Below, in pieces: positions 14,397 to 25,935 of a DNA stretch of 64,000 nucleotides (positions are counted from its first letter, which is position 1; each line of letters opens with the position of its first letter). The position numbers and the translations under genes are program-made. The notes under the pieces are model-generated. The model saw only the letters and a list, made by a program, of their open reading frames with translations. It did not search any database and had not been told where the DNA came from. The DNA comes from Myxocyprinus asiaticus (taxonomy: Eukaryota > Chordata > Actinopteri > Cypriniformes > Catostomidae). Location of the stretch: NCBI RefSeq assembly GCF_019703515.2, contig NC_059379.1:25875880-25939879 (forward strand), given 5' to 3'.

Positions 14397-14938
14397 CAAT
14401 ATTTGCCTCAGGTAATGCAAATCTAGTTTAAAATTTAAATGTTAAAAAGAGCAGAGTGCAGTTTTAACTGTTGTTGTGGAATGAATGCTAATTTATCAGA
14501 TTCACTTTATGCAAAGACATCATAAGCAAATGGAGGAAAATGTTCCCATTCTATTTTGAGTATATCTTACATACATTTCGTACTGTATATATTTGTCTTA
14601 CTTCCCTTATACACAAAAGAAATTAATATAAAAATCATAAGAGAAGCTGAGGCACAAGCAACGTTTCCCAGTGCCTTGTAATTGGATTTTGGATAGAATT
14701 ATTGCTTTTCTCCACATATTCTGTTTCCCCATGGCCCTGTGTTTCATAGCTCAGTCTCTGCATGTGTTGTTACGTTTTCTCAGTAACAGATATAAGTGAC
14801 CCAGGGGGCTTATCATGCCACTGCAGATTCACAGAAACACTGTGCTGAGCTATTGCACTTTAGACAGACACCGCACGTTTCTCTGGATGAGAGGTTTAGG
14901 CAAGATATTAGGAAAGGGAGATTCATAGACTGCCCCTT

Positions 14939-15135
14939 TAAAGGGATAGTTCACCCAAAAAAGAAAATTCTGTCATCACTTACTCACCCTCATATTGTTC
15001 TAATTCCTGATGAGTGTTTTGCATGAAACATAAGAGATGTGAGGTAGAATGACAGCCTTGGTCACAATTCACTATCATTGCATTTTATTTTATGTTTCCC
15101 CCTCTAATGAATGTGAATGGTGACTGAGGTGACTG
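14939..15135 (+). mobile_element. cyprinid 'GGATAGTTCACCC' foldback element, left-end fragment
   Basis: Opens with AAAGGGATAGTTCACCCAAA and continues with the widespread fish foldback sequence (TTCTGTCATCACTTACTCACC). Only one terminus is present. It supplies an antisense AATAAA (plus-strand TTTATT at 15084-15089) downstream of the dnah9 stop. Confidence 0.65.
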
Positions 15136-15394
15136 TTATTCTGCCTGAATAAAATTATGAAACTGGAAAATGTATGCAAAGTGCTTTTAATAAAAACAGT
15201 ATGGCACATCTTGTTTGTGCAACTGTATGCATTGGAACTGGCTTTTAATAATCATACTCATATTTTGATTAAAATAGTTTTATACCAACCAAATTCTGAA
15301 AAAGGTGCATTAGATAACACGTTTCTTAACATTGTGAGTATTTTGGTATAATTTGTTCCGAATATAATTTTGTAATCATGTAAGTAGGCATTCT

Positions 15395-15623
15395 CTATAT
15401 TTGAAGGAGGAGTGCTACTCCAGCAAGGGTCAATTTGGATGGATTATCGTTGGTCTTCAGGTTGAATGTCCATACATAAGTAGGTCCATGCTGTCTGATC
15501 TTATAGACGGGACACTGGTACACATTCCATGTCTCCTGTTTGTCGACAGGAATGGCTTTAATGAATATCACAGGCATGGTGGGTGTGCAGCTCTTTCAGA
15601 CGGGCATCCACAATTATTCCAGC
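15395..15623 (-). pseudogene. dnah9: dnah9 terminal exon, +1 frameshift
   Basis: The acceptor TTTGTTTTGTAG|GCT gives AGIIVDARLKEL, after which one extra base (about 15585-15591, CTGCACACCC) shifts the frame. The conserved end is then read in a second frame from MPVIFIKAIPVDKQETW through GPTYVWTFNLKT to LAGVALLLQI and the stop TAG at 15395-15397. These residues are the hallmark C-terminus of axonemal dynein heavy chains. The downstream frame starts with an ATG (15577) and is otherwise open, which makes the exon look intact if only ORFs are scanned. Confidence 0.9.
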
Positions 15624-16654
15624 CTACAAAACAAACATATTCTTTAGTTTATCATTATTTTCAAGTTTTTTTTTTGTTTTGTTTTTTTAAAGACAATTTA
15701 GACATTTAAGAAACCTTGAGATTACAGTAACACAATGGGTTTTTTCCAAAACCTAGTGAGCTGCCTTGCTGCGTCCTGCCTACCATAGGCAGCTGCCTTC
15801 TTTTGGAACAGACCAAATAATAACTTTAAAAAGAACTTTCATTATTAAATAATTAATAAACTTTTCATAAACTATTTTCAGCATATAATGTTGAGAAATA
15901 GTTAATGTGCATTTAAATAGTTACAAATGTCTTGAAACTTTAAGTCATATTTTCATACATATCCATATTTAAAATTACACAAAATGCATATATTTTAAGT
16001 GCTATATAGCAAAGTAATAACTTACAAGAGACCATGGGTTACAATGATTTTAAGGGTACTCTTATGGAGTATGAAGACACCAACAGATTGTTACACTTAG
16101 ATAGTTACCAATAGTTGGTTAATTGATAATATTAAATGGAATAAATAACTCTTCCGCAAATTGATTTAGTTCATTATGCTAATTGAAGGCCCTTTACTGT
16201 TGCCCAGCAATGTAGCAACTTGCTACGTTACTGTACTATATGTTGTATGTTTATTGCCATATTACAATGGCTTCATACTTGGGCTTCCAAATACATTTTA
16301 GAGTCTTAACTATCCATTTTATAATGTGTGTTAATGATTTACTAATGAAAGTTATGATCAAGTGTTTCCGAGACCTTTGTATGTATGCAATTACATTTGT
16401 GTTGGTGGCAACAATATTACAAAATTAAGCATCTTGAAAGTAAAGTGCAGAAGCTTGCATTATCCTTCACAAAACTATTTGAGCAATTTTCTTGGCAGTG
16501 ATTTAAGCAGTAATACCATGGTCTCCCTACACAAGGGAAAGTTAATGCAGTTAAAATTAGCTTGCATCACATCCTGCAGATATACTGAAGTGGGGCTGTT
16601 TCTTATGGATAGCTAATTAATCCTCTTCTGCTCCACACATGAAGCTGCCACTAT

Positions 16655-16975
16655 CTCCCAGGTTGGCCTATTCGGTGACACCGTCGAGGACTTTGCCCAA
16701 CAATTCTTGACGGTGAAGCAGCAGACGGAGGCTATCTGGCACATCCTGCCCCGGTGCGGCTCATGATCCCGCACCCCACCTGCTCGTCGCCAAGGGCGTC
16801 CCCCTGTGGTGACTGCACCGGCTCCGCCGCAGCCCGTCTCTTCGGCCCGGCCCCACAGAAAGCAGACGCCACCCATCTCATGGCCAGCCGCCAAGAACCC
16901 ACAGAAGGGTTCGAAGCGCCCCTGAGGCGGGCGACCCAGGGACGACGAAACCCACCTTGGAGTTGGTAAGCAGAT
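16655..16975 (+). pseudogene. DIRS ORF1 C-terminal fragment (copy B)
   Basis: Corresponds to 36490-36770 of copy C: the segment LFGDTVEDFAQQF...VKQQTEAIWH followed by the Pro/Arg-rich tail, here in shifted frames. The 5' two-thirds of ORF1 are missing. Confidence 0.7.
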
Positions 16976-17380
16976 CACTCCATCCTCCGGTGGAGGGCCG
17001 GGAGAAGAATCTTTTGTTGCTTTTTCATTGAATTTCGCCACATGCCCAAGTGGCTGTGGTACCCAACAGTTCAGCAAAAGAGCGGTTTCCTCGTTCCCTG
17101 GGTCACATAACCGGTGTACAGGGTCATCATCACGACCACCGTCCACCTTTTCATCCTTGCAGGGTTGGCACTCCAGCGGTGGTCTCCCCGCCCCTGCGCG
17201 CCCAGCTGTGGCACAAATCTGCCCCCGATGTGACAGTTTCCATGGGTTGCGAGGACAGGCCTCTTCCTCCCCCATCCCAGGCTGTTCCGGGGGTGGTCAC
17301 AAGGAGCCAAGTAAGTGTTTCGAAGTCCCTGGACTCATCACGGCCACAATATGGCATGACACCTCAGGCTCCGCCCCACC

Positions 17381-19191
17381 GTGAGGCCCCACCTGCCAGT
17401 ACGTCCGATGAGATTGTCCCTTTGGTCCCCCTCGCTCGGAGCTTGGATGCGTGGCTTGCGCTTTCCAATCCGGACCGTCCGACTTGGCTTCGCGATTCAG
17501 TTCGCCAGGCGTCCGCTCAGGTTCAGCGGCATCCACTTCACCTCGGTGAAGGATGAAAACACTGCTACCTTGCACGCGGAGATCGCTACCCTCCTATGGA
17601 AGGATGCGATAGAGCCTGTCCCTCCGGCCGAGATGAAGAAGGGGTGTTACAGCCCCTACTTCATTGTACCGAAAAAAGGCGGAGGGTTTTGGCCAATCTT
17701 GGACCTGCGAGTATTGAACCGGGCTTTACACAGAATCCCATTCAAGATGCTGACACAAAAATGCATTCTGGCGAGCGTCCGGCATCAAGATTGGTTCGCG
17801 GCGGTAGACCTGAAGGACGCGTACTTCCACGTCTCCATTCTACCTCGACACAGACCCTTCCTGCGGTTTGCATTCGAGGGGCGGGCATATCAGTACAAGA
17901 TCCTCCCTTTCGGTCTGTCCTTGTACCCTCGCGTCTTCACGAAGGTCGCAGAGGCAGCTCTTGCACCGTTAAGGGAGGTGGGCATTCGCGTTCTCGACGC
18001 AATCTCGACGATTGGCTAATCCTAGCTCACTCTCAGGATATGTTGTGTGCACTCAAGGACCTGGTGCTCTCGCACCTCAACTGACTAGGTCTTCAGGTCA
18101 ACTGGGAAAAGAGCGAGCTCCTCCCGGTTCAGAGCATCTCTTTTCTCAGTTTGGAGTTGGACTCAGTCTCATTGACAGCATGTCTTACGAACGAGCGTGC
18201 ACTGTCGGTGCTGACCTGTTTGAAGGCATTCAAACAGAAAACAGTGGTTCCACTGAAACTCTTTCAGAGGCTCCTGGGGCATATGGCATCCTCAGCGGTG
18301 GCCACTCCGCTCGGGTTGATGCATATGAGACCGCTTCAGCACTGGTTTCAGACTCAAGTCCAGAGATGGGCATGGCGCCGCGGGATACATCGCGTGGTCA
18401 TCACGCCAATCTGTCACCACCTCTTCAGACATTGGACCGACCTCGCGTTTCTATGGGCAGGCGTTCCCCTAGAGCAGGTCTCCAGGTGCATCGTGTTCAT
18501 GACAGACACCTCCAAGACGGGCTGGGGTGCTGTTTGCAACGGGCATGCAGCCGCCGGCTTATGGACGGGCCCGCAGCTGCGTTGGCACACCAACTGCCTT
18601 GAGATTCTGGCAATTCTGCTCGCCCTGCGGAGGTTCTGGCCGTTGATCCAGGGCATGAACGTGTTAGTTTGGACAGACAACACGGCAACGGTAGCATATT
18701 TCAACCGTCAAGGTGGTCTGCGCTCCTGTTGTATGTCACAACTCATCTGCCATCTCCTCCTCTGGAGTCAGCAGCACCTCAAGTCACTGCGAGCCACTCA
18801 CATCCCGGGCGACCTCAACACTGCAGTGGAGGTGCTGTCACAGCAGGTTACCCTCAGGGGAGAGTGGAGACTCCACCCTCAGGTGGTCCAGCTGATTTGG
18901 AGTCGATTCAGACAGGCACAGGTAGACCTGTTCGCCTCCCAAGAATCCTCCCACTGCCCACTCTGGTAGGCCCTGACCGAGGCACCTCTCGATATAGATG
19001 CGCTGGCACACAGCTGGCCCCCTGGACTGCACAAATGTGCGTTTCCCCCAGTGAGCCTACTTGCACAGACCCTGTGCAAGGTCAGGGAGGATGAGGAGCA
19101 GGTCATCCTGGTAGCACCCTACTGGCCCACCCAGACGTGGCTCTCGGACCTCACGCTCCTCGCGACAGTCCCCCCTGGCGAATTCCCCTGA
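17381..19191 (+). pseudogene. DIRS RT/RNase H, broken (copy B)
   Basis: The RT core is readable from GIHFTSVKDENTATLHAEIA through GCYSPYFIVPKKGGGFWPIL and AVDLKDAYFHVSIL to REVGIRVL at about 17995. There a 2-bp insertion replaces the Tyr of YLDD and shifts the frame (stop at 18019). RNase H resumes in another frame at 18151-18969 with TDTSKTGWGAVCNGHAAAGL and LEILAILLALRRF, VWTDNTATVAYF, and stops at TAG after HCPLW. The leader before 17480 is in a third frame. It is a useful reference for the RT N-terminal part that copy A lacks in this window. Confidence 0.88.
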
Positions 19192-19493
19192 GGAATGACC
19201 TTCTAATGACACCCCCCCGACTAGACCTGGTCGGCCCAGTCGGTTAATCCCCCTTTTTTTTGGGGAGTGAAAAAAAAGGGGGATAAGAGGCCACGACTGG
19301 GCTAGTCCGTCTCTATCTTTTGGGTAGTTGACTTGTCCCAAAGGGCTGTTAGACACTTATAACAGTGTTGGGGGAGGTTATGTGTCGGCCTGGTGCGCTG
19401 GCTACGAGGCACACAGTGGTCTGCCCGTCACACACCACCAGTTCACGTAACACAGTTCAGCCAGTTGCGGCGTTTTGTATAGGGACCCCTAGT

Positions 19494-19592
19494 GTCACTA
19501 CATCGACACAACGTTGAGTGAGTGACAGATAGGGAATGTCCTGGTTACTTTCGTAACCTCCGTTCTCTGATGGAGGGAACGAGACGTTGTGT
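19494..19592 (+). repeat. DIRS internal complementary region (copy B)
   Basis: ACCCCTAGTGTCACTACATC...GATAGGGAA joined to TGTCCTGGTTACTTTCGTAA...GAGACGTTGTG: complements of the left and right outer ends, as in the other copies. Confidence 0.87.
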
Positions 19593-19614
19593 CCCTCCTG
19601 CTACAACGCTGAAC

Positions 19615-19869
19615 TACCCACTGAAATGGCCGGGACCTTGTCTCGGCTCCTCAGCATAAAACCTAAATGAGTGGTTGCATGCCAGCTCCTTTTATACCCG
19701 TACGTCCGGGGGAGTGGTATGCAAATACCACTCGGCAATTTTCATTGGCCTTTTATCAAAGACCAGAGGTGTCTCGGGCTCCCAAGAGTGACCCCTAGTG
19801 TCACTACATCGACACAACGTCTAGTTCCCTCCATCAGGAAATGTAGGTTACGCAAGTAACCGGGACGTT
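19615..19869 (-). repeat. DIRS right inverted terminal repeat (copy B)
   Basis: Same layout as copy A, of the subtype with 'TTATCAAAGACCAGAGGTGTC'-like spacer. The element ends at GTT (19867-19869), which is also the first triplet of the flanking direct repeat. Confidence 0.85.
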
Positions 19870-20236
19870 ATGTATATAGGTCAGTATGTATTCCTCTGTC
19901 TTTGATGTCCGCTCAACACGTGGCAAATCTCACTCATATAAATGAGGGCGCTATCATAAATCTCTTCATCTTTGACAGCTGTTCAAGCCTGTTCTTCAGG
20001 TAGTTCTGCTTATATGTGTGGAAATAAGCCCCTAACATTCATCACCATATGATAACTATAGTAGAGATAATCTAAGAATAATTGTTATGTATATAGGTCA
20101 GCGTGTATTTCTCTGTCTTTGATGTCCGCTCAATACGTGGCAAATCTCACTCATATAAATGAGGGCACTATCATCAATCTCTCCATCTTTGACAGCTGTG
20201 CAAGCCTGTTCTTCAGGTAGCTCTGCTTATATGAGC
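19867..20236 (+). repeat. tandem duplication (about 150-bp units, 217-bp period)
   Basis: GTTATGTATATAGGTCAG... at 19867 recurs at 20084 and the two run parallel for about 150 bp (CTTTGATGTCCGCTCAA, CGTGGCAAATCTCACTCATA, TTGACAGCTGT, CTGCTTATATG) with a few substitutions. The first unit is entered exactly at the GTT that ends DIRS copy B. The second has GAATAATT before its GTT. Confidence 0.88.
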
Positions 20237-20602
20237 TTTCACACTTGAATAAGTTGTGGAATAGCTTTCCCCAAAGGGCAAAAGGCATCCTGAATCTGTG
20301 ACTAAGTCCATCTAAGTTATGTATGGGGGAAAACAGCCGAGCAGGTACAGTGATTAAAATCTGTGTATGTGTAATGTGTAATTAAAACTCATTTTTTGAG
20401 ACATTCCCTGAAAGCTGCATGCATTTACATTCATTAGAGACCTAATAGTGCAAACAGAAGTTGTATGAATTGAGGGTCTATGGAAGTGACTGAGATTGTG
20501 TTTGTTTGAGCATTCCTGTGTGTGGGAATGTTAAACTGTTGTGACAAGTCTCAAAAGCAATCAGATTCAATTAATTTAACCAACTAAATTGGCAAATTAA
20601 CA

Positions 20603-20621
20603 CCCCCCCCCCCCCCCCCCC
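20603..20621 (+). repeat. poly-C run
   Basis: About 19 consecutive C flanked by TTAATT-rich sequence on both sides. Confidence 0.9.
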
Positions 20622-21889
20622 AATTAATGCTAATTAATATCCACCTTTTTTCAGTAATGAAATAAGTTTTGAATAAATTTTAAGAATTTCAAGTATGCTG
20701 GTGTGCCTCTATGCTATGTACTGTACCCTGGCTTTCACTAGATGTTTCTCCACAATACTGATCAAGAACTGTTATTTACAGATAAACAATTCTCAGACAG
20801 AACAAACATCCTGCCTCTTACCCAGGGACTACAAACATAATGTTTTTTATTTTGGTTTGTTCTGTGCAAAAAACAGTATTTTCGTTTTGGTTCAGAAATT
20901 CCGCAGTCTCCTTTCTAAATGGTAACCGGTTAGAACAAAATAAAAGAACAGTTAATTACAATCTTTTTAAAGTACTCTGCTCTAAGGGGTGGGTGAAATA
21001 CCAATGCAGTGTTGCCAGATCTTGCAAGATAAACAAGCTAAAAAAAAAGCCACTTGCCTCACCAAAATAAGCGAAAATAAGCCATACAATATTTTTCCTG
21101 TGTGGTGCATTTATCAGAATAGAAATCATTACAACCATACGGTGAATCCAAGTATAATTTAATTTACAGATCTGTCAAAACCCAGCAGCATCAAACCTGT
21201 ATTAATGCATCATATCTAACAAAAATTCAGTCAGAACAACTGAGAAATATACTTTTTACCTCTAAAAATTATTATTTATTTATTTTGATTTATTTATTTT
21301 TTTTGTATCTGGATTAGCCATGCATATACAGTATATGTAGTAATTATACATAGTTGTTAAAAAGATCTTAATTCACAGAATGCGATATCCACGGGCAACG
21401 GGCAATTAGGCAAAGCAATGTGTGATGCAGCAGTTTCCTTCAGGATCAAAGCACATTTAATTTTTGTCATGCAACATTAAGTGTAATTAAATGTAATCCC
21501 CAAAATTTACTGTGATAAACCCTTTGGCCTTTGGTTTCATGAAAAAAAATATTGGAAAGAAAATAACTGGCTATAACCAGTTACCAGCATTTAAAAATAA
21601 AGTTTTCACTCCGGAACAATTGAAAATGTCTTAGTTCCCATTTTTGGTTACATTCTGCAAAAAATGTTGTTCATTTTAGGTTTTCATTTTCATTCCTTGA
21701 ACCATTTTTAGAACCTGCTCTTACCTGTAGTGCTGGGGAGTGACTATAAGTAGTTATGCTATCACCTAAAAGGTGAAGTTTTTAATTTGTACTCCACTAT
21801 ATCAAATGGAATTGTAAAAGTAATGACTTTCCCCAAGTTTTCCCCAAACTTACGCCATTAATTGATCCAAAGTTGATACTGTATGTTGT

Positions 21890-23100
21890 AGGGTTGCAAG
21901 GTATACCAGTGCTACAGTAGTATTGTGATACTAAAGCTTCAAAATACTGGTGGTGCCACAGTACTTTTTAAATGGTAGTACTGTAAGTTATGTTGTAAGT
22001 GTGGAAGTAAATATTAGTTTAGCTAAAACTTTCATTTGAATCAGACCTTTAAAGTAGTCTTTTCGAGTGGCATCCCCTTCACATAGTGCCCTTTAAGAGC
22101 GCAAAATGCTGTTTAGAATTTGCTCCTTATATTGCTTTGTTTATTTTTTCAATGTGTGGTTTTCCCATGCTTCAAACACACACGTGTGAATCCCAGCATG
22201 TTAATTTGGCGGTCATGTTTCCTAATGGATAATATGGATTTAAATAAAACTTTGGAGAGTGAGAAGCTTTTTAAAAAACACAATTCACCTAGTGATATTT
22301 GGAATTATTTTGGGTTTTGGCTGATGAGACTGGAAAAACCCATCTGCCGTGAATGTCTACAAAGATTTCAAGCCAAAGGGGGGGAAACGCTAGCAACCTT
22401 ATTAAACACATTTGGACACATCCCACTGCCTCTGCGGAATGGTATGGTGCCACTTCATTTAACCTAAATGGTTTATATTAACATTTACAGATTTACTGTT
22501 ACTCTGAAAAACTGAACATTGTACTCATTTTTTTTTTTTTTCCAATTACAAATGCAAATTATGAGTGGCACCAATGGTTTCTACCATCAACCCAAACTTG
22601 TGATGCTTTTGGGAAACACAGACCAGATCGGTTTGATTACGCCCCTGAGCCTTGCGATCAAGCCGGTGTGTGTGTAATCTGCATTCCTGCTGCTGTTTAT
22701 CAGGAGAGAGGGGCTAAAGCGGTTGTAATAAAGAAACAGCAGCTCAAAACAGTCTTTTCAACATTACATCTTTATATGTTACCAATATTCAAATAATCAC
22801 TGAAATAATGGAATAAAAGTTTAAAAATGTTGCCGTTTGAACTGGCTCTTTTGATGCGGCAATTTTTATTTTTATTTTTTTTTACATTAAACTATGAATT
22901 AGGTAACAAGTTAGTCAATTTGAGTCTTCTCCCTGTTCATCCATTAGTTATTTTCACCACTTTTGGAGCTACATGTGGAATGGCTAGTTTTTAGGACCCA
23001 CTGTGACAAACTGTATAAAGAATTAACACTCTATCATGTGGTATAGTGATACTACTTGGTATCATGATACTTTAGCTGGTATAGTATTGAAAGATATGAT
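21890..23100 (+). mobile_element. degenerate hAT-like element with BED finger remnant
   Basis: The left border GGTATACCAGTGCTACAGTA (about 21900) resembles the complement of the right border (CTTGGTATCATGATACTTTAGCTGGTATAG, about 23054-23084). The interior contains a BED-type zinc-finger ORF at 22225-22467. No catalytic transposase domain was recognised. Borders are approximate. Confidence 0.5.
22225..22467 (+). pseudogene. BED zinc-finger fragment of a hAT transposase
   Basis: 80-residue ORF. The segment SPSDIWNYFGFW...KPICRECLQRFQAKGGETL matches the BED signature: the Trp-x-Tyr-Phe-Gly-Phe entry, the CxxC pair (ICREC), then the KGG-T-x-x-L helix. The closing His pair is degraded (LLNTFGHIP). 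BED fingers are the DNA-binding N-terminus of hAT transposases and of domesticated ZBED proteins. The rest of the transposase is missing. Confidence 0.65.
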
Positions 23101-23762
23101 TATGGTCAGGGGCAGACTGGGAAGAGAAATCGGCCCTGGATTTTACATAGAAACCGAAAAGGTTGTTGAGCGGCACAAACATATGGTTTAGAAAGTTTGT
23201 GTCGACGTGCCCAGTGTAGACAGTCTCAAACCATTGCATCGTATCAGCGGACACGCCCGGTGTAAACAGTGTGTCAGCACCATAAATTATCAAACAGACT
23301 TGACATTATATATATTAATGAATGGAACTGTTTACCTATGTTTTTAATCCGTAGAAGTGTTTTAACTTCCCCATACTTCAATAACAATTCTTTAGCAAAG
23401 CTTCAATTGTTTTATGACTGGTTCATAAGCAATCACGCTGATACGAGTCAACAAAACATGTAATCCATGCTGAAATACGCTGAAGAAACATCCACATGAC
23501 ACACACACATAGTCCAAAGCACAATGAAGATTCAGCCCAGATGCGCATCCAATTTCCAGTATCATCCTGCACTGAAATGCACATAACTGGAAACACATCA
23601 AAACTGTAAAAGATGTCCATCTAGTGCGTGTTTGCATACACCAACAATTAAAAATAGCGCAGATGGGTGGTGTTCAGGAATAGTTAGGCCACACCAGGCC
23701 TGTTTGTCCTGCTCTCTCTCTCTCTGAGTACAAACTGAGCCCCATTGGGTGGGGCCAAGGGT

Positions 23763-24016
23763 GCGATGATGTAAAGTAGGTGTTGATTTTGTTGCTGTAG
23801 AGGCGGTCATGAATTTATGAGTTCCTTTTGTGACATCACAATTTGATGAAAGTAGAGAATGAGGAGTTTTGGCAGTTTGGTTTCAATAATTGCTTTTTTT
23901 GCATTGGAGATTAAGTTTTGAGTTCTGAAATTCACAGTATGTTTTTATAATAGAAAGACCTCTTATTTGTCAAAATATCAAGGAAAATTGTATTCTTCAT
24001 GACATGACCTCTTTAA
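23763..24016 (+). repeat. dispersed repeat, member 2 of a pair
   Basis: Parallel to 10195-10455: TGTTG, GAGGCGGTCATG, TGACATCACAATTTGATG, AGTAGAGAATGAG, TTTTGAGTTCTGAAATTCAC and ATGACATGACCTCTTTAAA blocks in the same order. Confidence 0.55.
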
Positions 24017-24482
24017 AATACTTTGCAATACTTTATATTAAAACGCTTTGTATAGGCAAAATACTCTAAATAGGCTACATAAAAATGCCACTGTTTTTTT
24101 GCAAGCAAATGTGTTGTGGTGTGCAGTGTTTTTGACTGCTTTTGGACTATAAATTGCAAAAAGAAAAAAAAAAAAGAAAAGAAAAAAAAAAGTGACTTCA
24201 ATTCCAGAAAAAATAGAGCATTTTGTCATAAATAATGACACACATCACCTTTAACTACATTTTTTAGTAGCATGACAGTAGTTCAGCTGTTGTAAGAACT
24301 ACTACAAGCTACTTTTCTTTAAGTAAAATATTTAGTTAAATGCTGCTGTTCATCACTGTTTTCGACTCAACTTTTGACATTATATATAAAAAAATAAAAA
24401 ATAAATTCTAGTTTTATTGGTTGCATTTAGAGTAATACAAGCTACAAGTTCATTTCAAAGTATCTTCTACATCACAGCTTAC

Positions 24483-24871
24483 CTGTGTATCCCACCGTGC
24501 TCCTCCATGAACAGCCCGTGGATGTAAGCGCCCTCCCTTGGTTGGGAGCTAAACTCCTCGCGGTTCTTCTTGGTGACTTCACACTGCAGGCACATCTTGT
24601 CCAGGGGCCAATCGTTGAGGCGGGCCATGGACTGCATGATGGCCGTGAGGAAAGACTGGGGGTTGAAGCAGCCGGTCAGCCAAAAAGCAGAGGGAAAAGT
24701 AAAATCAGAGTTTCAGGTTTCTAGATCCTTGATGCGGTTGAGGAGGTCTGTAAACAACAGGGTCAGGCCTGACATGGAGGGATAGGCATGTTTTGTCCAG
24801 AAGTCAGGCACTTGGTCCAGGTAGGTGCCGTTTTGTAAATTCTCCATGTCATTGGTCATTGTGAGCTCACC
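24483..24871 (-). pseudogene. dnah9: dnah9 exon with TGA stop and 1-bp deletion
   Basis: Reads GELTMTNDMENL...HAYPSMSGL...LLNRIKDLET, then TGA (24713-24715) where dyneins have Trp, then [40 protein letters not shown] and [12 protein letters not shown]. At about 24505 one base is missing, so the expected ARWDTQ is read in another frame. The observed length of 389 bp is one short of 130 codons, which fits the deletion. Acceptor CTCAAAG|GGT, donor CAG|GTAAGC. Phases with both neighbours are 0. Confidence 0.92.
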
Positions 24872-25009
24872 CTTTGAGATAATGGTACACAGCCTGAGGT
24901 TAGGATCAGGTGTTGAATGATACTCACCTTCACATTTAATTTTTCTGAATGAAACTTTTTCAAATTAATATATAGTTATGTACAGTTTTGTATGTATATA
25001 TAGAGGATG

Positions 25010-25052
25010 TATGGGTGGGTGGGTGGATGGATGGATGGATGGATGGATGGAT
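25010..25052 (+). repeat. (GGTG)n/(GGAT)n microsatellite
   Basis: GGGT repeats grade into a GGAT array. Confidence 0.9.
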
Positions 25053-25935
25053 CTTTATATTGTGTGTGATGGCACTGATTTTCAGGTTTTGGAGAAAAAT
25101 CTGAATAATCCTTGCTAACATAACAATGAGTTAGCAGTCAATGAACTTTAAATTTAATTAAAAAAAATAAAAAAATAAAAAGATTGTTGGATTGATCTGA
25201 TTTAGTAATGACACATAATGTAAAAATCCTAATGTAAAAATCTTTAATAATTAACATTTTCCAATAGAGATGTGCTCCCTTGTCAGTGCCATTCTTCACT
25301 CTACCACTCTAAAGGCTGTGAATAAACATGACTTGTATTCATGTTGTGTCACATAACCACACAGCAAAGAGCTAACTTATTTCAATAAGTAATAAATACT
25401 CCACATAGCAATGAAAATCATTCCTCCCTGCTGAATCTCTGCTCGATCAAAACACCTTCTGCCAAGGCCGAAATCCTTCATTAGTAAATAGTTGCCATTT
25501 CTTTATAAGGTTAACATAATTCAAGGATATAATACATTTAAAGAAAAGTTTAAAAAGAGCAGCACATTCCCTTGGCTGCATGCTTGTGATTTCATTTAAT
25601 CTGTAACCAAGGACCAGGTTAGACAGACAATGACCAGGTGTGCAAAGAAAGCAATAACTACTCTGTACTTGAATATCAGATTTTAATGTTGTGGCATAAA
25701 AATCAGTAAAGAGGCAGTGAGATAGGCATTTGCTACTGTAGACACAAGGTTTTTGGAGGCACAGATGGAATAAAACACAGTATAACAGCTTATTTAAAGG
25801 AACAGTTCACCCAAAAATAAAAATGTACATATAATGAAAGTGAATAGGGACTGGTTCTGTCAAGCTCCAAAATGACAAAATGTATCATAAAAGTTGTCTA
25901 AACAACTTTTAAATGTTCAGAAGCCACGTTAGGTT

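Larger units (their letters stand above)
16640..19869 (+). mobile_element. DIRS1-like retrotransposon, copy B (5' truncated, YR deleted)
   Basis: Homology to the family starts near 16640 inside ORF1 (CCCAGGTTGGCCTATTCGG...). The right end is GTAACCGGGACGTT at 19869. ORF1 tail, RT leader, RT and RNase H are present. At about 19200 the sequence jumps from the RNase H/YR overlap to the 3' non-coding region, removing the recombinase. ICR and right ITR are intact. Antisense to dnah9. Confidence 0.9.
15624..24482 (-). other. dnah9: dnah9 last intron (8.9 kb)
   Basis: Holds DIRS copy B (16640-19869), a tandem duplication beginning at its right end (19867-20236), a C-run (20603-20621), a hAT remnant (about 21890-23100) and a dispersed repeat (23763-24016). 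Stretches 15720-16640 and 20240-21880 are AT-rich with no recognisable feature. Confidence 0.7.

Noticed and set aside
15084..15089. Antisense AATAAA as the certain dnah9 polyadenylation site
   Set aside because: It lies in a repeat fragment and the gene is probably dead, so it is mentioned but not called.
16613..17384. Long ORFs on both strands in DIRS copy B (220 and 118 codons)
   Set aside because: Frame shadows of GC-rich ORF1/RT leader sequence; the similarity to the other copies is in the frames described.
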